DNA from: Ignavibacteria bacterium
GTDB lineage: Bacteria > Bacteroidota > Ignavibacteria > Tepidaquicellales > OLB5
Direction: 5' to 3'
Assembly (NCBI GenBank): GCA_020852705.1
Contig: JADZAP010000032.1
Location: 19,514 to 83,513, forward strand
Length of the DNA stretch: 64,000 bases
The position numbers were made by a program, and so were the translations under genes. Numbering within the stretch: position 1 is the first letter of the stretch; each line of letters opens with the position of its first letter. Positions 33,769 through 42,852 of the stretch are shown here, in pieces. The notes beneath the pieces were generated by a model, which had not been told where the DNA came from, ran no database searches, and was given only the letters and a program-made list of their open reading frames with translations.

Positions 33769-35049
33769 ATGAAGAATATTTTGAATTATAATAAAATAAT
33801 ATTTATTTTCTGTTTGTTTGCCTCTCAATCATTTCTTTTGGCTCAAAGCGGTTGGTTTCAGCAATCAAGTTCTACAAATAAATCTTTAAAATCGGTTTCT
33901 TTTTTAAATGATAATACCGGTTTTGCTGCTGGCAGTGGCGGAGTAATTTTAAAAACTACTAACAGCGGTATTAATTGGATTAATATTTATTCTGTTGTTA
34001 TTTACGATGTAAGAACTGTGTACTTTATTAATATTTCAACAGGTTGGGCTTACATTAAAGGAAATATATCTGATAGTACTTTTGTTATTAAAACCATAAA
34101 TTCAGGTTTAAATTGGAGCAAAAGTTTTATTGATACATCAAACACGTTATTTAGTGCTGCTGAAATTAAGTTCCTAAATGAAAATACTGGTTATATGGTA
34201 AATTCCATAAATGTAAGAAAAACTACTAACGGTGGTTCAAATTGGCAGGTGCTTTACCCTAATGTTACAATTCCTTCCTGCCTGTATTTTCTGAACGAAA
34301 ATACCGGCTGGGTTGCAGGCTTTCAAACAAGCATTTATAAAACTTCCAATGGGGGGTTAAACTGGGCTCAGCAATTTGAAAATCAAACTAACACTTCCAG
34401 CCGTAAAATAATTTTTCTCAACAATTCAACCGGGTTTTATGCTACAGACTACGGTGTTTACTCAACTACAAACAGCGGTGAAAATTGGAACGAAAGTTTT
34501 TATGTCTTCAATATTTACCCTATTGCTTTATCCTTTATAAACAGCAATACCGGCTGGTGTTTATCTTCTATTGCTGATACTTCTTTACGGAATGTTATTC
34601 TTAAAACTACAAATTCAGGTGTAAACTGGAATATATATGAATTAAATCTGCAAAACAAAAAATTTAACTCTATCTTCTTTTCATCACAAAATACAGGGTG
34701 GATTGCAGGTGATTCCGGTTATATTTACAGGTCAACTAACGGGGGTGTTCCTATTGGCATTCAGCCTACAGGAAATAATATTCCCCTTAATTTTTCATTA
34801 TCACAAAATTATCCTAATCCGTTTAATCCTGTTACAAATATTAATGTTGATTTACCGCGAAATACACATACTCTATTAATTATATTTGATGCATTAGGAA
34901 GAGAAATTGATAAACCGGTAAATAATATCCTTCCTCCCGGATCATATAGATTTGAATGGGATGCCTCAAATTATCCAAGTGGTGTGTATTTTTATAAATT
35001 AATTGCCGGAAATTATATTGAAAGTAAAAAAATGATTCTTATTAAATAA
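33769..35049 (+). CDS. Secreted YCF48-type beta-propeller protein with T9SS sorting domain
   Basis: The 426-residue protein has a signal peptide (residues 1-25) and about seven YCF48-like repeats with the pattern ILKTTNSGINWI, VRKTTNGGSNWQ and IYKTSNGGLNWA, often preceded by NTGW. The C-terminus is a T9SS sorting domain (QNYPNPFNPVTNINV ... KKMILIK). It is a shorter paralogue of the protein at 12076 and lacks the fibronectin-like units. YCF48 was described as a photosystem II assembly factor, but that role cannot apply here. The ligand is unknown. Confidence 0.87.
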   Translation: MKNILNYNKIIFIFCLFASQSFLLAQSGWFQQSSSTNKSLKSVSFLNDNTGFAAGSGGVILKTTNSGINWINIYSVVIYDVRTVYFINISTGWAYIKGNISDSTFVIKTINSGLNWSKSFIDTSNTLFSAAEIKFLNENTGYMVNSINVRKTTNGGSNWQVLYPNVTIPSCLYFLNENTGWVAGFQTSIYKTSNGGLNWAQQFENQTNTSSRKIIFLNNSTGFYATDYGVYSTTNSGENWNESFYVFNIYPIALSFINSNTGWCLSSIADTSLRNVILKTTNSGVNWNIYELNLQNKKFNSIFFSSQNTGWIAGDSGYIYRSTNGGVPIGIQPTGNNIPLNFSLSQNYPNPFNPVTNINVDLPRNTHTLLIIFDALGREIDKPVNNILPPGSYRFEWDASNYPSGVYFYKLIAGNYIESKKMILIK

Positions 35050-35089
35050 AATATTTTTATTAAATAAAATCATGCAATTAATTTATTTT

Positions 35090-35120
35090 GTATATTTAAT
35101 TTATGATAAATTAAATATAC
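35090..35120. repeat. Perfect 14-bp inverted repeat with 3-nt loop
   Basis: GTATATTTAATTTA (35090-35103) and TAAATTAAATATAC (35107-35120) are exact reverse complements around TGA. No T run follows, so it does not look like a terminator. An operator or DNA cruciform site upstream of the AMP-ligase operon is possible. Confidence 0.6.
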
Positions 35121-35183
35121 AGATTACCTTCTTCTGATTTATGATTTAATTTTGATGATTAAAATGAAATTTTTTAAAATTTG

Positions 35184-35210
35184 GGCTGTTTTTAAAACAG
35201 CCTTTATTGT
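35184..35210 (+). terminator. Terminator-like hairpin upstream of the AMP-ligase gene
   Basis: GGCTGTTTT (35184-35192) pairs with AAAACAGCC (35194-35202), followed by TTTATTGTT. It ends either the propeller transcript or a leader, and lies 30 nt before the AMP-ligase ATG. Confidence 0.6.
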
Positions 35211-35239
35211 TAATAAATGGTAAATTATTTTTGTACTCT

Positions 35240-36982
35240 ATGATACTTTCAGAAACTACAATTCAAAATATAGCTAATGCTCATTATGTAAACGGTATTC
35301 TGCCTCATAACTATCTGGTTAAATACCGCAATATATTTGAGCTGCTGCAGTACAGGGCACATTTACACCCTGAAAAAAACTACATTACTTTCTACCCTGA
35401 TGGTTCCGAAAAAAAGGTGCTTTCTTACAAAAATTTTGTTGAAATGGTTTATAAAACCGCAAATTTCCTGAAAGCTCATGGTATAAATCCGGGAACAAGA
35501 ATTGCAACTATATCTCATAATCACATAAATACCGTTATTCAGTATTTTGCTGCATGGTGTACGGGTGCAACCGTTGTGCCTATAAATGTTAACGAAGAAC
35601 CTGATAGGATTGAATATATTCTGCAAAGCTCACTCACAGTACTTGCCTTTATTAATTCCGAATTTTATAATAAATTTTCTGATGTATTTAGTAAACTTAA
35701 TATAAAACCTGTAATCTATTCTGATTCCGAATTTAATATCTCCAAAGGATGTGTTGACTTTATTAATGAAATTAATAATCAACCTCCTGATTTTATGCCT
35801 GATGATGCTGTGAATCAGGAAACAGAAGCGATGATTGTTTATACCTCGGGTACTACGGGTTTACCTAAAGGAGTGGTTTTAACCCAATATAACCTGCTGA
35901 TTGATTCCGATGGCATTAGCAAGTGGCACAAAATAACAAAAGAAACTGTTATGATGTGTGTATTGCCTATTCATCATGTTAATGGTACTGTAGTTACTAT
36001 TTTAACACCAATGTATTCAGGGGGGTCAGCAATACTAAATCAGAAATTTCATACGGATAAATTTTTTAAAATACTTTCAGATGAAAAAGTTAATGTAGTA
36101 AGCGTTGTTCCAACCCTGCTGCAGTTTCTTTGCCATGAGTTTGAATTAAATAAAAAGTTTTTGAAAAATAGTATTACACTCCGTTCAGGTGAAAATTTGA
36201 AGATGAAGTTAAATCACTTCAGTCATATAATTTGCGGTGCAGGTCCGTTAACTTGTGAGCTTGTTCAAAAATTTGAAAATATGTTTGGCTTAAAAATTGT
36301 TCATGGGTATGGACTTTCTGAAACTACATGTTATTCATGTTTTATCCCGATTGATCTTAATGCCGATTATCACAACAAATGGCTGCTTAACCACGGATTT
36401 CCAAGCATTGGCATAGCTATTGAACCAAATGAAATGGATATACATAATGAAAGCGGTGAGCCGCAAGGTGAAAATATAAGAGGCGAAATAGTTGTCAGGG
36501 GACATAATATTATGAAATATTACGATGAAAATACCGAAGCAAATGATAAAACTTTTGAATTTGGCTGGTTCAGAAGCGGTGATGAAGGTTTTTACCTGTT
36601 TGATGATAAAGGAAGGAAATATTTTTTTATTACCGGAAGACTTAAAGAACTGATTATAAGAGGCGGAATTAATATTGCACCGCTTGAAATTGATGAAGTA
36701 TTAAATTCTATGCCGGATATAAAATCAGCTATTGCTGTTGGTTTTGAAAATGACTGGTATGGCGAAGAAGTTGGTGCCCTTGTTTTACTGAATGAAAATA
36801 TAGATGAATCAGATGATTTAAAAAATAAGATTATTCAATATTGCAAATCTAAACTCCCCTCATATAAAGCACCCAAAGTTGTGGTATTTTCAGACGCAAT
36901 TCCTGTTACTTCTACCGGTAAATATCAGCGTAATAAAGTTAAATATCTTTTTGCTGAGTTTAAAACCCAGCAGTATAAATGA
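35240..36982 (+). CDS. AMP-forming acyl/aryl ligase (ANL superfamily)
   Basis: The 580-residue enzyme has the complete adenylation set: YTSGTTGLPKGVVLT (ATP loop), VHGYGLSETTCYS (A5), WFRSGDEGFY (A7), GRLKELIIRGGINIAP (A8) and the C-terminal lysine in PVTSTGKYQRNKV (A10). It therefore activates a carboxylate as acyl-AMP, probably followed by thioesterification to CoA or a carrier protein. The substrate cannot be read from the sequence. I prefer the ATG at 35240 (MILSETTIQN) to a TTG at 35207, which lies next to the hairpin. Its stop overlaps the downstream radical SAM gene (ATGA), so the two products are likely to act together. Confidence 0.9.
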   Translation: MILSETTIQNIANAHYVNGILPHNYLVKYRNIFELLQYRAHLHPEKNYITFYPDGSEKKVLSYKNFVEMVYKTANFLKAHGINPGTRIATISHNHINTVIQYFAAWCTGATVVPINVNEEPDRIEYILQSSLTVLAFINSEFYNKFSDVFSKLNIKPVIYSDSEFNISKGCVDFINEINNQPPDFMPDDAVNQETEAMIVYTSGTTGLPKGVVLTQYNLLIDSDGISKWHKITKETVMMCVLPIHHVNGTVVTILTPMYSGGSAILNQKFHTDKFFKILSDEKVNVVSVVPTLLQFLCHEFELNKKFLKNSITLRSGENLKMKLNHFSHIICGAGPLTCELVQKFENMFGLKIVHGYGLSETTCYSCFIPIDLNADYHNKWLLNHGFPSIGIAIEPNEMDIHNESGEPQGENIRGEIVVRGHNIMKYYDENTEANDKTFEFGWFRSGDEGFYLFDDKGRKYFFITGRLKELIIRGGINIAPLEIDEVLNSMPDIKSAIAVGFENDWYGEEVGALVLLNENIDESDDLKNKIIQYCKSKLPSYKAPKVVVFSDAIPVTSTGKYQRNKVKYLFAEFKTQQYK

Positions 36983-37953
36983 AACTTATTTCTTCACATG
37001 GAAACAAAGACCTTTCTATAGTTTATGTTGCCCAAACCGCAAATAATGAATTAATAGAATTTGTTGAATCACTGCAGCCCCCAAAAACAAGAGAAGAAAA
37101 GTGGGTTCTCATTTTATCAGTTTTATATGGCTGTGCCGTTAAATGCAAAATGTGTGATGCCGGTTCATATTACCGAGGCAGGTTATCCAAAGAAGCAATT
37201 TTCTGGCAGATTGATAACTTAATTTCAAGAAGATATCACGATGGTAAAGTCCCTTCTAAACTGCTTAAAGTGCAATTCACCAGAATGGGGGAGCCGGCTT
37301 TTAATTCTAATGTATTAAAAGTTATTGATGAATTTGATATTTATTTTAATGCCCCGGGTTTTATGCCTTCTATTTCTACTATTGCCCCAAAATCAACTGA
37401 TGGTTTCTTTGAAGAAATGCTGGAAATTAAAAATAATAAATTCAATCATGGTAATTTTCAATTACAGTTTTCAATTCATACAACTGATGAAATATTAAGA
37501 GATGAGTTGATACCCGTAAAAAAATGGAGCTTTAAAGAAATAAGTAACTATGGCAGCAGATTTTATACTGAGGAAGGCAGAAAAATTAGCTTAAGTTTTG
37601 CTGCATCAATACAATATCCTGTAATTCCTGAATTACTTTTGCAGTATTTTGATCCTGCTAAATTCTTAATTAAATTAACCCCTCTTAACCCTACATATAG
37701 TTCAAAAGAAGCTGGTCTTACATCTGTTATTGATGAATTGAATTTTACGGATAATTTAAAATTAGCTGATGATTTCAGAACTTGCGGATATGAATTAATT
37801 ATAAGTTTGGGCGAATTTGAAGAAAATTACATTGGAAGCAACTGCGGACAGAATATTATTACTCATGCAGTTTCACATGATACCCTTGAAACTGCTTATC
37901 CTAAGCTTGATGAAGATTTAAAGTTGAAAATCAACGAAATTGTAAATAAATAA
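36979..37953 (+). CDS. RlmN/Cfr-like radical SAM protein lacking the resolving cysteine
   Basis: The 324-residue protein has a CxxxCxxC cluster motif (C52, C56, C59 in GCAVKCKMCDAG), MGEP, FSIHTTDE, RDELIPVKKW and KLTPLNP, in the order found in the RlmN/Cfr methylsynthases. Near the C-terminus GSNCGQ supplies C289, matching the methyl-carrying Cys355 of E. coli RlmN. The resolving Cys118, seven residues before the first cluster Cys, is Ile45 here. The N-terminal accessory domain of RlmN is also much reduced. It is therefore probably not an rRNA methylase. It overlaps the upstream ligase by 4 nt. Its substrate is unknown. Confidence 0.8.
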   Translation: MKLISSHGNKDLSIVYVAQTANNELIEFVESLQPPKTREEKWVLILSVLYGCAVKCKMCDAGSYYRGRLSKEAIFWQIDNLISRRYHDGKVPSKLLKVQFTRMGEPAFNSNVLKVIDEFDIYFNAPGFMPSISTIAPKSTDGFFEEMLEIKNNKFNHGNFQLQFSIHTTDEILRDELIPVKKWSFKEISNYGSRFYTEEGRKISLSFAASIQYPVIPELLLQYFDPAKFLIKLTPLNPTYSSKEAGLTSVIDELNFTDNLKLADDFRTCGYELIISLGEFEENYIGSNCGQNIITHAVSHDTLETAYPKLDEDLKLKINEIVNK

Positions 37954-37970
37954 AATACTTATTTAAATTA

Positions 37971-38001
37971 AAAAGCCATCTTATTAGATAAGATGGCTTT
38001 T
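37971..38001. terminator. Bidirectional Rho-independent terminator
   Basis: AAAAGCCATCTTA (37971-37983) pairs perfectly with TAAGATGGCTTTT (37989-38001). It lies between the convergent radical SAM gene and the T9SS cargo gene, with A- and T-rich flanks that could serve both strands. Confidence 0.85.
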
Positions 38002-38023
38002 ATGTGAATCAATTTCTAAAGTT

Positions 38024-39001
38024 TTATTTAACTAAAAGCATTTTCTTTGTTTCTGTAAAACTTGATGTTTCTAATCTGTAGAAATATGCTCCGCTTGAAA
38101 GATGTGATGCATTAAAGTTTATTTCATAACTTCCTGCATTAACATTCTGATTTACAAGTGTTGCAATGTTTTTACCTGTAATATCAAAAACTGTAATCTT
38201 TACATTACCGCTTACAGGAACTGCGAATTGTATCTTGGTTTCAGGATTAAACGGGTTTGGATAATTCTGTTTTAAATTGAATTTATCCGGAACGTTGCTG
38301 CTTATTGGAGTAATTCCTGTTAATGGACCTACTAACCTTATTAAATCATAACCAACATAATCGCTATTATTTCCGGCAGGCCCGCCTTGTGCAACACGAT
38401 AGTTAATTGCGAATCTTCCTGTAGCACCAGCTGTAGGGATAACAAATCTTCTTTCCTGCCATGATCCTGAAGTAGTATTTTTAAATTTTCCAAGCTCTAC
38501 CCATGAAGCTGTACCCGGAACGCTGTCACCATTTGATGCCCAGTGTACACGCATTGAATCAGGGAATGTTGAACCAGTTGGAGCTCTTTCATAGAATGTG
38601 ATTGTATCGCCTGGTCCAGCATTTACAACCGGAGAAATTAGCCATAAATCAATTGTATTAGAGCCGGTTGTTGCATTAAAGTTTGAACCAAGATATCCAG
38701 TTGATGGTCCCTCAAATGCGGGGAAAACTTGGTCATTTCCCTGGAAATAAAATGTGGAACCAATAGGACCGTGAAGCGGACCTCTTTTGGGAATCCATCC
38801 TCTTGCTTTTAAGCCATTGGTATCATTAGCGCCATTCATATCATCAGAAAATTTTACATCGTTACTAAAACTTACTGGTGGATTATAGCTGTTATCAGAT
38901 GTTGACTGTGTTTTTGAGCCAAACTGGTCTAAGTAAAGCATGCCTGTAATTAATATACCGGCAATCACCAGACTTAAAAATGGAATAATTCGTTTAATCA
39001 T
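38024..39001 (-). CDS. Secreted choice-of-anchor-like protein with T9SS sorting domain
   Basis: The 325-residue protein starts with a hydrophobic N-terminal segment (IPFLSLVIAGILITGMLYL). Residues ~55-225 form a jelly-roll-like region with GWIPKRGPLHGPIG, TIDLWLISPVVNAGPGDTITFYER and a closing NNSDYVGYDLIRLVG. This recalls choice-of-anchor J domains, with RGP and SPV in place of the usual start. The C-terminus is a T9SS sorting domain (QNYPNPFNPETKIQF ... KKMLLVK). No catalytic motif is visible. A GAAAGG-type Shine-Dalgarno stands before the ATG. Confidence 0.8.
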   Translation of the reverse strand: MIKRIIPFLSLVIAGILITGMLYLDQFGSKTQSTSDNSYNPPVSFSNDVKFSDDMNGANDTNGLKARGWIPKRGPLHGPIGSTFYFQGNDQVFPAFEGPSTGYLGSNFNATTGSNTIDLWLISPVVNAGPGDTITFYERAPTGSTFPDSMRVHWASNGDSVPGTASWVELGKFKNTTSGSWQERRFVIPTAGATGRFAINYRVAQGGPAGNNSDYVGYDLIRLVGPLTGITPISSNVPDKFNLKQNYPNPFNPETKIQFAVPVSGNVKITVFDITGKNIATLVNQNVNAGSYEINFNASHLSSGAYFYRLETSSFTETKKMLLVK

Positions 39002-39251
39002 ATCAATCCTTTCAATAATTGAATGTTATATAAAACATCTTAGTAAATTTTTAAATCAAAGCAAATATGCATTAAAATATTTCAAAATCCAATAGATATT
39101 AAAGTTTATTTTTAGTAATAATTAGTAACTAATATTTGAAGTTAAGGGTATTTTTTCACTGAAATTATTAAGGAATTTTCTTACATTGTAATTTATAGTA
39201 TTGTTAATTAGCTAGTTAATATAATAGTTGATTTATTAACAATACAAAAAA

Positions 39252-39281
39252 AGGGCATTCAATTTAATGAATGCCCTGAAA
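39252..39281 (-). terminator. Rho-independent terminator after the 39300-40388 gene
   Basis: AGGGCATTCA (39252-39261) pairs with TGAATGCCCT (39268-39277). On the minus strand it is followed by a T run. Confidence 0.85.
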
Positions 39282-39299
39282 AAATATAAATTCAGATAT

Positions 39300-40388
39300 T
39301 TATTTAACTAACATCATTTTTTTGGTTTCTTTGTAGTCACCTGAAGTTAATGTGTAGAAATATAGTCCGCTTGATAACTTTGATGCATTGTAGTCAAATG
39401 AATAGCTTCCTGCTTCCATATTTTTGTTAACAACAACATCAACTTCTCTTCCCATTACATCATAAACCGCAATCTTTGTCATGCCGGCTTTTGAGAGGTC
39501 AAAAGATACTTTTGTGGTTGGGTTAAACGGATTTGGATAATTTTGCTTTAAGCTATAATTTACAGGAACCCCTGTGTTATTGTTTGAAATTGCAACCAAA
39601 TTTGTCCCGTAAATTACAAATGGAAGTCCCTGAGGATTTGTTCCGTCCATTGCATTTCCCCAAACTCCTGCTAATTTCTGTTTGCCGTTTCCTGTTATAG
39701 GATTATTTAATATTGTTCTTGGTGGTGCCCAAGGTCCTGAACCTAATGAACCTCTAAAACTGAACTGAACCCAGTAATATCCTGCAGATAATGTTGTGCT
39801 AAGAGTATCAACAACTGCCATTATAGGTCTGGTTGTTTGAGTATTATACGGAGGTGTAGCGGTTGTTCTGTATATATTTGACCAGTAAGTAGCGAGTAAT
39901 CTGTTTGCAGTTGTATCACCTGAGTTTAATGTTACACCGGCACTATCAACTCTTCCGTTCCATATTGCAACATGACTGCCTGTAATTGTTGATGTTAACG
40001 GTGAACCTGTTTGGTAGCTGTAAAACTTAATTGAATCAATATGCCAGTTTTGACCTGCAGGTACTGTAAAAGCATCACCCATCCAGTTGTATAAATTTGC
40101 TTGACAGCCAAAACCATACAGCGTTCCGGGTGCAGTAATAAAGCTAACATCAGCTCCGCCCTGGCCCTGTCCGGGTGCGTTAACTAATTCATTATGTGTA
40201 TATAATGCAACAAGAGGGTCATCATAATTGTAACCCTGTATCTGATTTATATCACTCTGATATAAAATATTGCTTGGTGCAGAGTTTGTTACAACATCCT
40301 TATCATTACCGTTATTGGTAAAACCATAAACTAAAAGTGATAAAGATATAGCTGTAATTAAAGCTAAAATTGGAAAATTCTTTTTCAT
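39300..40388 (-). CDS. Secreted protein of unknown function with T9SS sorting domain
   Basis: The 362-residue protein (from ATG 40388, MKKNFPILAL) has a signal peptide. It then has about 230 residues of beta-rich sequence with patterns such as DAFTVPAGQNWHIDSIKFYSY and GYYWVQFSFRG, typical of bacterial surface jelly-roll domains but not assignable. The end is a T9SS sorting domain (KQNYPNPFNPTTKVSF ... KKMMLVK). I chose 40388 rather than the in-frame ATG at 40433 because an AGAAGGG ribosome-binding site lies just ahead of it and the signal peptide then starts cleanly. Confidence 0.75.
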   Translation of the reverse strand: MKKNFPILALITAISLSLLVYGFTNNGNDKDVVTNSAPSNILYQSDINQIQGYNYDDPLVALYTHNELVNAPGQGQGGADVSFITAPGTLYGFGCQANLYNWMGDAFTVPAGQNWHIDSIKFYSYQTGSPLTSTITGSHVAIWNGRVDSAGVTLNSGDTTANRLLATYWSNIYRTTATPPYNTQTTRPIMAVVDTLSTTLSAGYYWVQFSFRGSLGSGPWAPPRTILNNPITGNGKQKLAGVWGNAMDGTNPQGLPFVIYGTNLVAISNNNTGVPVNYSLKQNYPNPFNPTTKVSFDLSKAGMTKIAVYDVMGREVDVVVNKNMEAGSYSFDYNASKLSSGLYFYTLTSGDYKETKKMMLVK

Positions 40389-40573
40389 AAATTGTACCCT
40401 TCTAATAAATAGTTTATAATAATTCTTTGTCAAATATGTAATTAAATACCTTATTAATCAAGTCTATTTATGAGAAATATTAACTTTGATTGTAGGAATT
40501 AATTATGTAATTTAAATAGAAATCAGATTATTTTATGACATTTTTAACCCTTTATTAATATTTTTATAATTCA

Positions 40574-40581
40574 TATATTTG
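40574..40581 (+). promoter_or_regulatory. -7 promoter element TATATTTG of the fused E1 gene
   Basis: This is an exact TAnnTTTG match 80 nt upstream of the ATG at 40662, in a 228-nt gap. Confidence 0.4.
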
Positions 40582-40661
40582 AAATCTTTGTGTTTTTAAC
40601 ACATCCTGTAAATAAACAATAAAAAATCTAAAAATATATTAATTTAAGGGGTAACATTGCT

Positions 40662-42773
40662 ATGGCAGAGAAAACAGCTGAAAAGAAAACTAAAGGAACT
40701 AATGGTGTTCAAAAAGATAGAAACAATGAAAAAGAAAGCTTAAGCTATGATTTCCATAAAGAAACAGAAAAGAATCACGGATTATCAAACGATGAAATGA
40801 TTCATGCGTATAAATCCATGCTTCTTTCAAGGTTCACCGATGACAGAATTGATACTTTAATTAAACAGGGTAAAGCAACATTCCTTATTTCCGGCTCCGG
40901 GCACGAAGCCGTTCAGGTAGCATGTGCAATGGCAATGCAGGGCGGTAAGGATTGGTTTTTTACTTATTATAGAGATAATGCGTTAGGTACAGCACTTGGT
41001 ATTACTCCACTTGATATTTTCAGGCATATCATGGGGCGTGAAACTGATTCATTCACAGGTGGCAGGCAAATGCCTATGCATCTTGGTTCAAAAAAACTCA
41101 GAATGCCAACAGCTTCATCTCCAACCGGTTCACAATACCTGCAGGCAGTTGGTGGAGCATTAAGTTGCGTTTACCGTAATACAGATGAAATTGCTTATGT
41201 TGGAGGCGGTGAAGGCTCTACCAGTGAAGGTGAATTCTTTGAAGCAATTAACTGGGCTGCCCGCGAAAAACTTCCCGCAATTTTCTGCATTCAAAATAAC
41301 CGTTTCGCAATTTCTGTTCCAATTGAACAGCAGACTGCGGGTGCTTCTGTATATAAAGTAGTTCAGGGTTTTGAAGGGCTTCATACATTTCATATTGATG
41401 GTACCGATTTCCTTGAATCTTATGCAACCGCAAAAGAAGCTGTTAAACTTGCAAGATCTGGTGAAGGTCCCTCATTTATTTATGCTGATGTGGTTAGACT
41501 TCGTTCACATTCAGCTTCTGATTCTCAGGATAAATACCGCTCAAAGGAAGCTATTGCTAATGATACAAAACGCGATCCCATTGCTAAATTTGAAAAAGAA
41601 CTTATTGCACGCGGTATATTAACACAAGAGGAAATTGATAAAATTAGGAAAGAACTTAATGATGGTGTTATAAAAGATGCTGAAACTTCATTTGCTGAAC
41701 CGATACCTGACCCAAAAACTGTTGAAGATAACCTTTTCTGTCCTGCAAATGAACAGACTAAGATTAACTACGAATCATCCATTCCCTCCGGTGAACCAAT
41801 TGTAATTGTTGATGCAATCAATCATGCGTTGATTGAAGAAATGGAAAAAAATCCAAATATGCTTATTTACGGTGAAGACGTTCAGGATGGTAAAGGCGGA
41901 GTATTTACAGCAACAAAAGGTATTTCTACCAAATTTGGTGTAAAACGCTGTTTTAACTCACCGCTTGCCGAAGCTTCTATAGTTGGTACTGCAGTTGGTG
42001 CTGCGTTAACCGGCTTAAAGCCTGTTGTTGAAATTCAGTTTGCTGACTACATTTTCCCTGCAATGATGCAGATACGTGATGAACTTGTTATGTACCGCTA
42101 CCGTTCAAATGGTACATTTTACTGTCCCGTCACAATCCGGGTTGCTACTGGCGGGTATATTGGAGGAGGTCATTATCACTCCCAAAATATTGAAGCTATT
42201 TTTGCAAAATGCCCGGGACTATATATTGCAATGCCTTCAAATGCTGCTGATGCAAAAGGTCTGCTTAAAACTGCTTGTCAAATTAAGGATCCTGTTATGT
42301 TTCTTGAGCATAAATTCCTATACAGGCAGGGTTATGCTAAATCACCTGAACCCGATGCTGACTACTATTTACCTTTTGGTAAAGCTGCAGTTAAAAAAGA
42401 AGGTAATGATCTTACAATTGTTACTTACGGTGCTTTAGTTGAAAAAGCTATGAAAACTTCCAGAGAAATGGAAAAAAAGGGTTACAGCGTTGAAGTTATT
42501 GATATCAGAACTATTGTTCCTTTAGATACAGATACAATTGTAAACTCAGTTAAAAAAACAGGTAAGGTGATTGTATTTCACGAAGATACAAAATTTATGG
42601 GCTTTGGTGCTGAAATTGCTTCGCAAATAGCTGAAGCGGCATTTGAATATCTTGATGCTCCTGTAAAAAGAGTTGCCGGATTGCATGTTCACATTCCTTT
42701 CAGTCTGGAAAGTACCGCCCTGCCGCAGGATAGCTGGATTCTTAATGCAGCCGAAGAAATGCTTGCATATTAA
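40662..42773 (+). CDS. Fused 2-oxoacid dehydrogenase E1 alpha/beta (branched-chain/pyruvate type)
   Basis: The 703-residue protein joins both E1 subunits. Residues ~30-350 are the alpha part: HEAVQVACAMAM, FTYYRDNALGTALG, the TPP-binding region GGGEGSTSEGEFFEAINWA and FCIQNNRFAIS. Residues ~375-703 are the beta part: IDAINHALIEEM-like start, GEDVQDGKGGVFTATKG, FNSPLAEASIVGTAVGAALTG, and KVIVFHEDTKFMGFGAEIA. With E2 and E3 it decarboxylates branched-chain 2-oxo acids (or pyruvate) to acyl-CoA. No E2 or E3 gene is adjacent. The first ~28 residues are a charged, probably disordered lead. Confidence 0.92.
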   Translation: MAEKTAEKKTKGTNGVQKDRNNEKESLSYDFHKETEKNHGLSNDEMIHAYKSMLLSRFTDDRIDTLIKQGKATFLISGSGHEAVQVACAMAMQGGKDWFFTYYRDNALGTALGITPLDIFRHIMGRETDSFTGGRQMPMHLGSKKLRMPTASSPTGSQYLQAVGGALSCVYRNTDEIAYVGGGEGSTSEGEFFEAINWAAREKLPAIFCIQNNRFAISVPIEQQTAGASVYKVVQGFEGLHTFHIDGTDFLESYATAKEAVKLARSGEGPSFIYADVVRLRSHSASDSQDKYRSKEAIANDTKRDPIAKFEKELIARGILTQEEIDKIRKELNDGVIKDAETSFAEPIPDPKTVEDNLFCPANEQTKINYESSIPSGEPIVIVDAINHALIEEMEKNPNMLIYGEDVQDGKGGVFTATKGISTKFGVKRCFNSPLAEASIVGTAVGAALTGLKPVVEIQFADYIFPAMMQIRDELVMYRYRSNGTFYCPVTIRVATGGYIGGGHYHSQNIEAIFAKCPGLYIAMPSNAADAKGLLKTACQIKDPVMFLEHKFLYRQGYAKSPEPDADYYLPFGKAAVKKEGNDLTIVTYGALVEKAMKTSREMEKKGYSVEVIDIRTIVPLDTDTIVNSVKKTGKVIVFHEDTKFMGFGAEIASQIAEAAFEYLDAPVKRVAGLHVHIPFSLESTALPQDSWILNAAEEMLAY

Positions 42774-42811
42774 TCAGCTGTAATTTTAAATATTGAATTA
42801 CTGAATTACAT

Positions 42812-42843
42812 AAGCGGAAAGATTTTTCTTTTCGCTTTTTTAT
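42812..42843 (+). terminator. Rho-independent terminator after the fused E1 gene
   Basis: AAGCGGAAAGA (42812-42822) pairs with TCTTTTCGCTT (42827-42837), one G-T pair, followed by TTTTTATTT. Confidence 0.8.
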
Positions 42844-42852
42844 TTCTAAATA

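Noticed and set aside
41371..42438. Alternate-frame open readings inside the fused E1 gene
   Set aside because: The main frame has continuous conserved E1 motifs over the whole stretch. The other frames show no domain or start signal.
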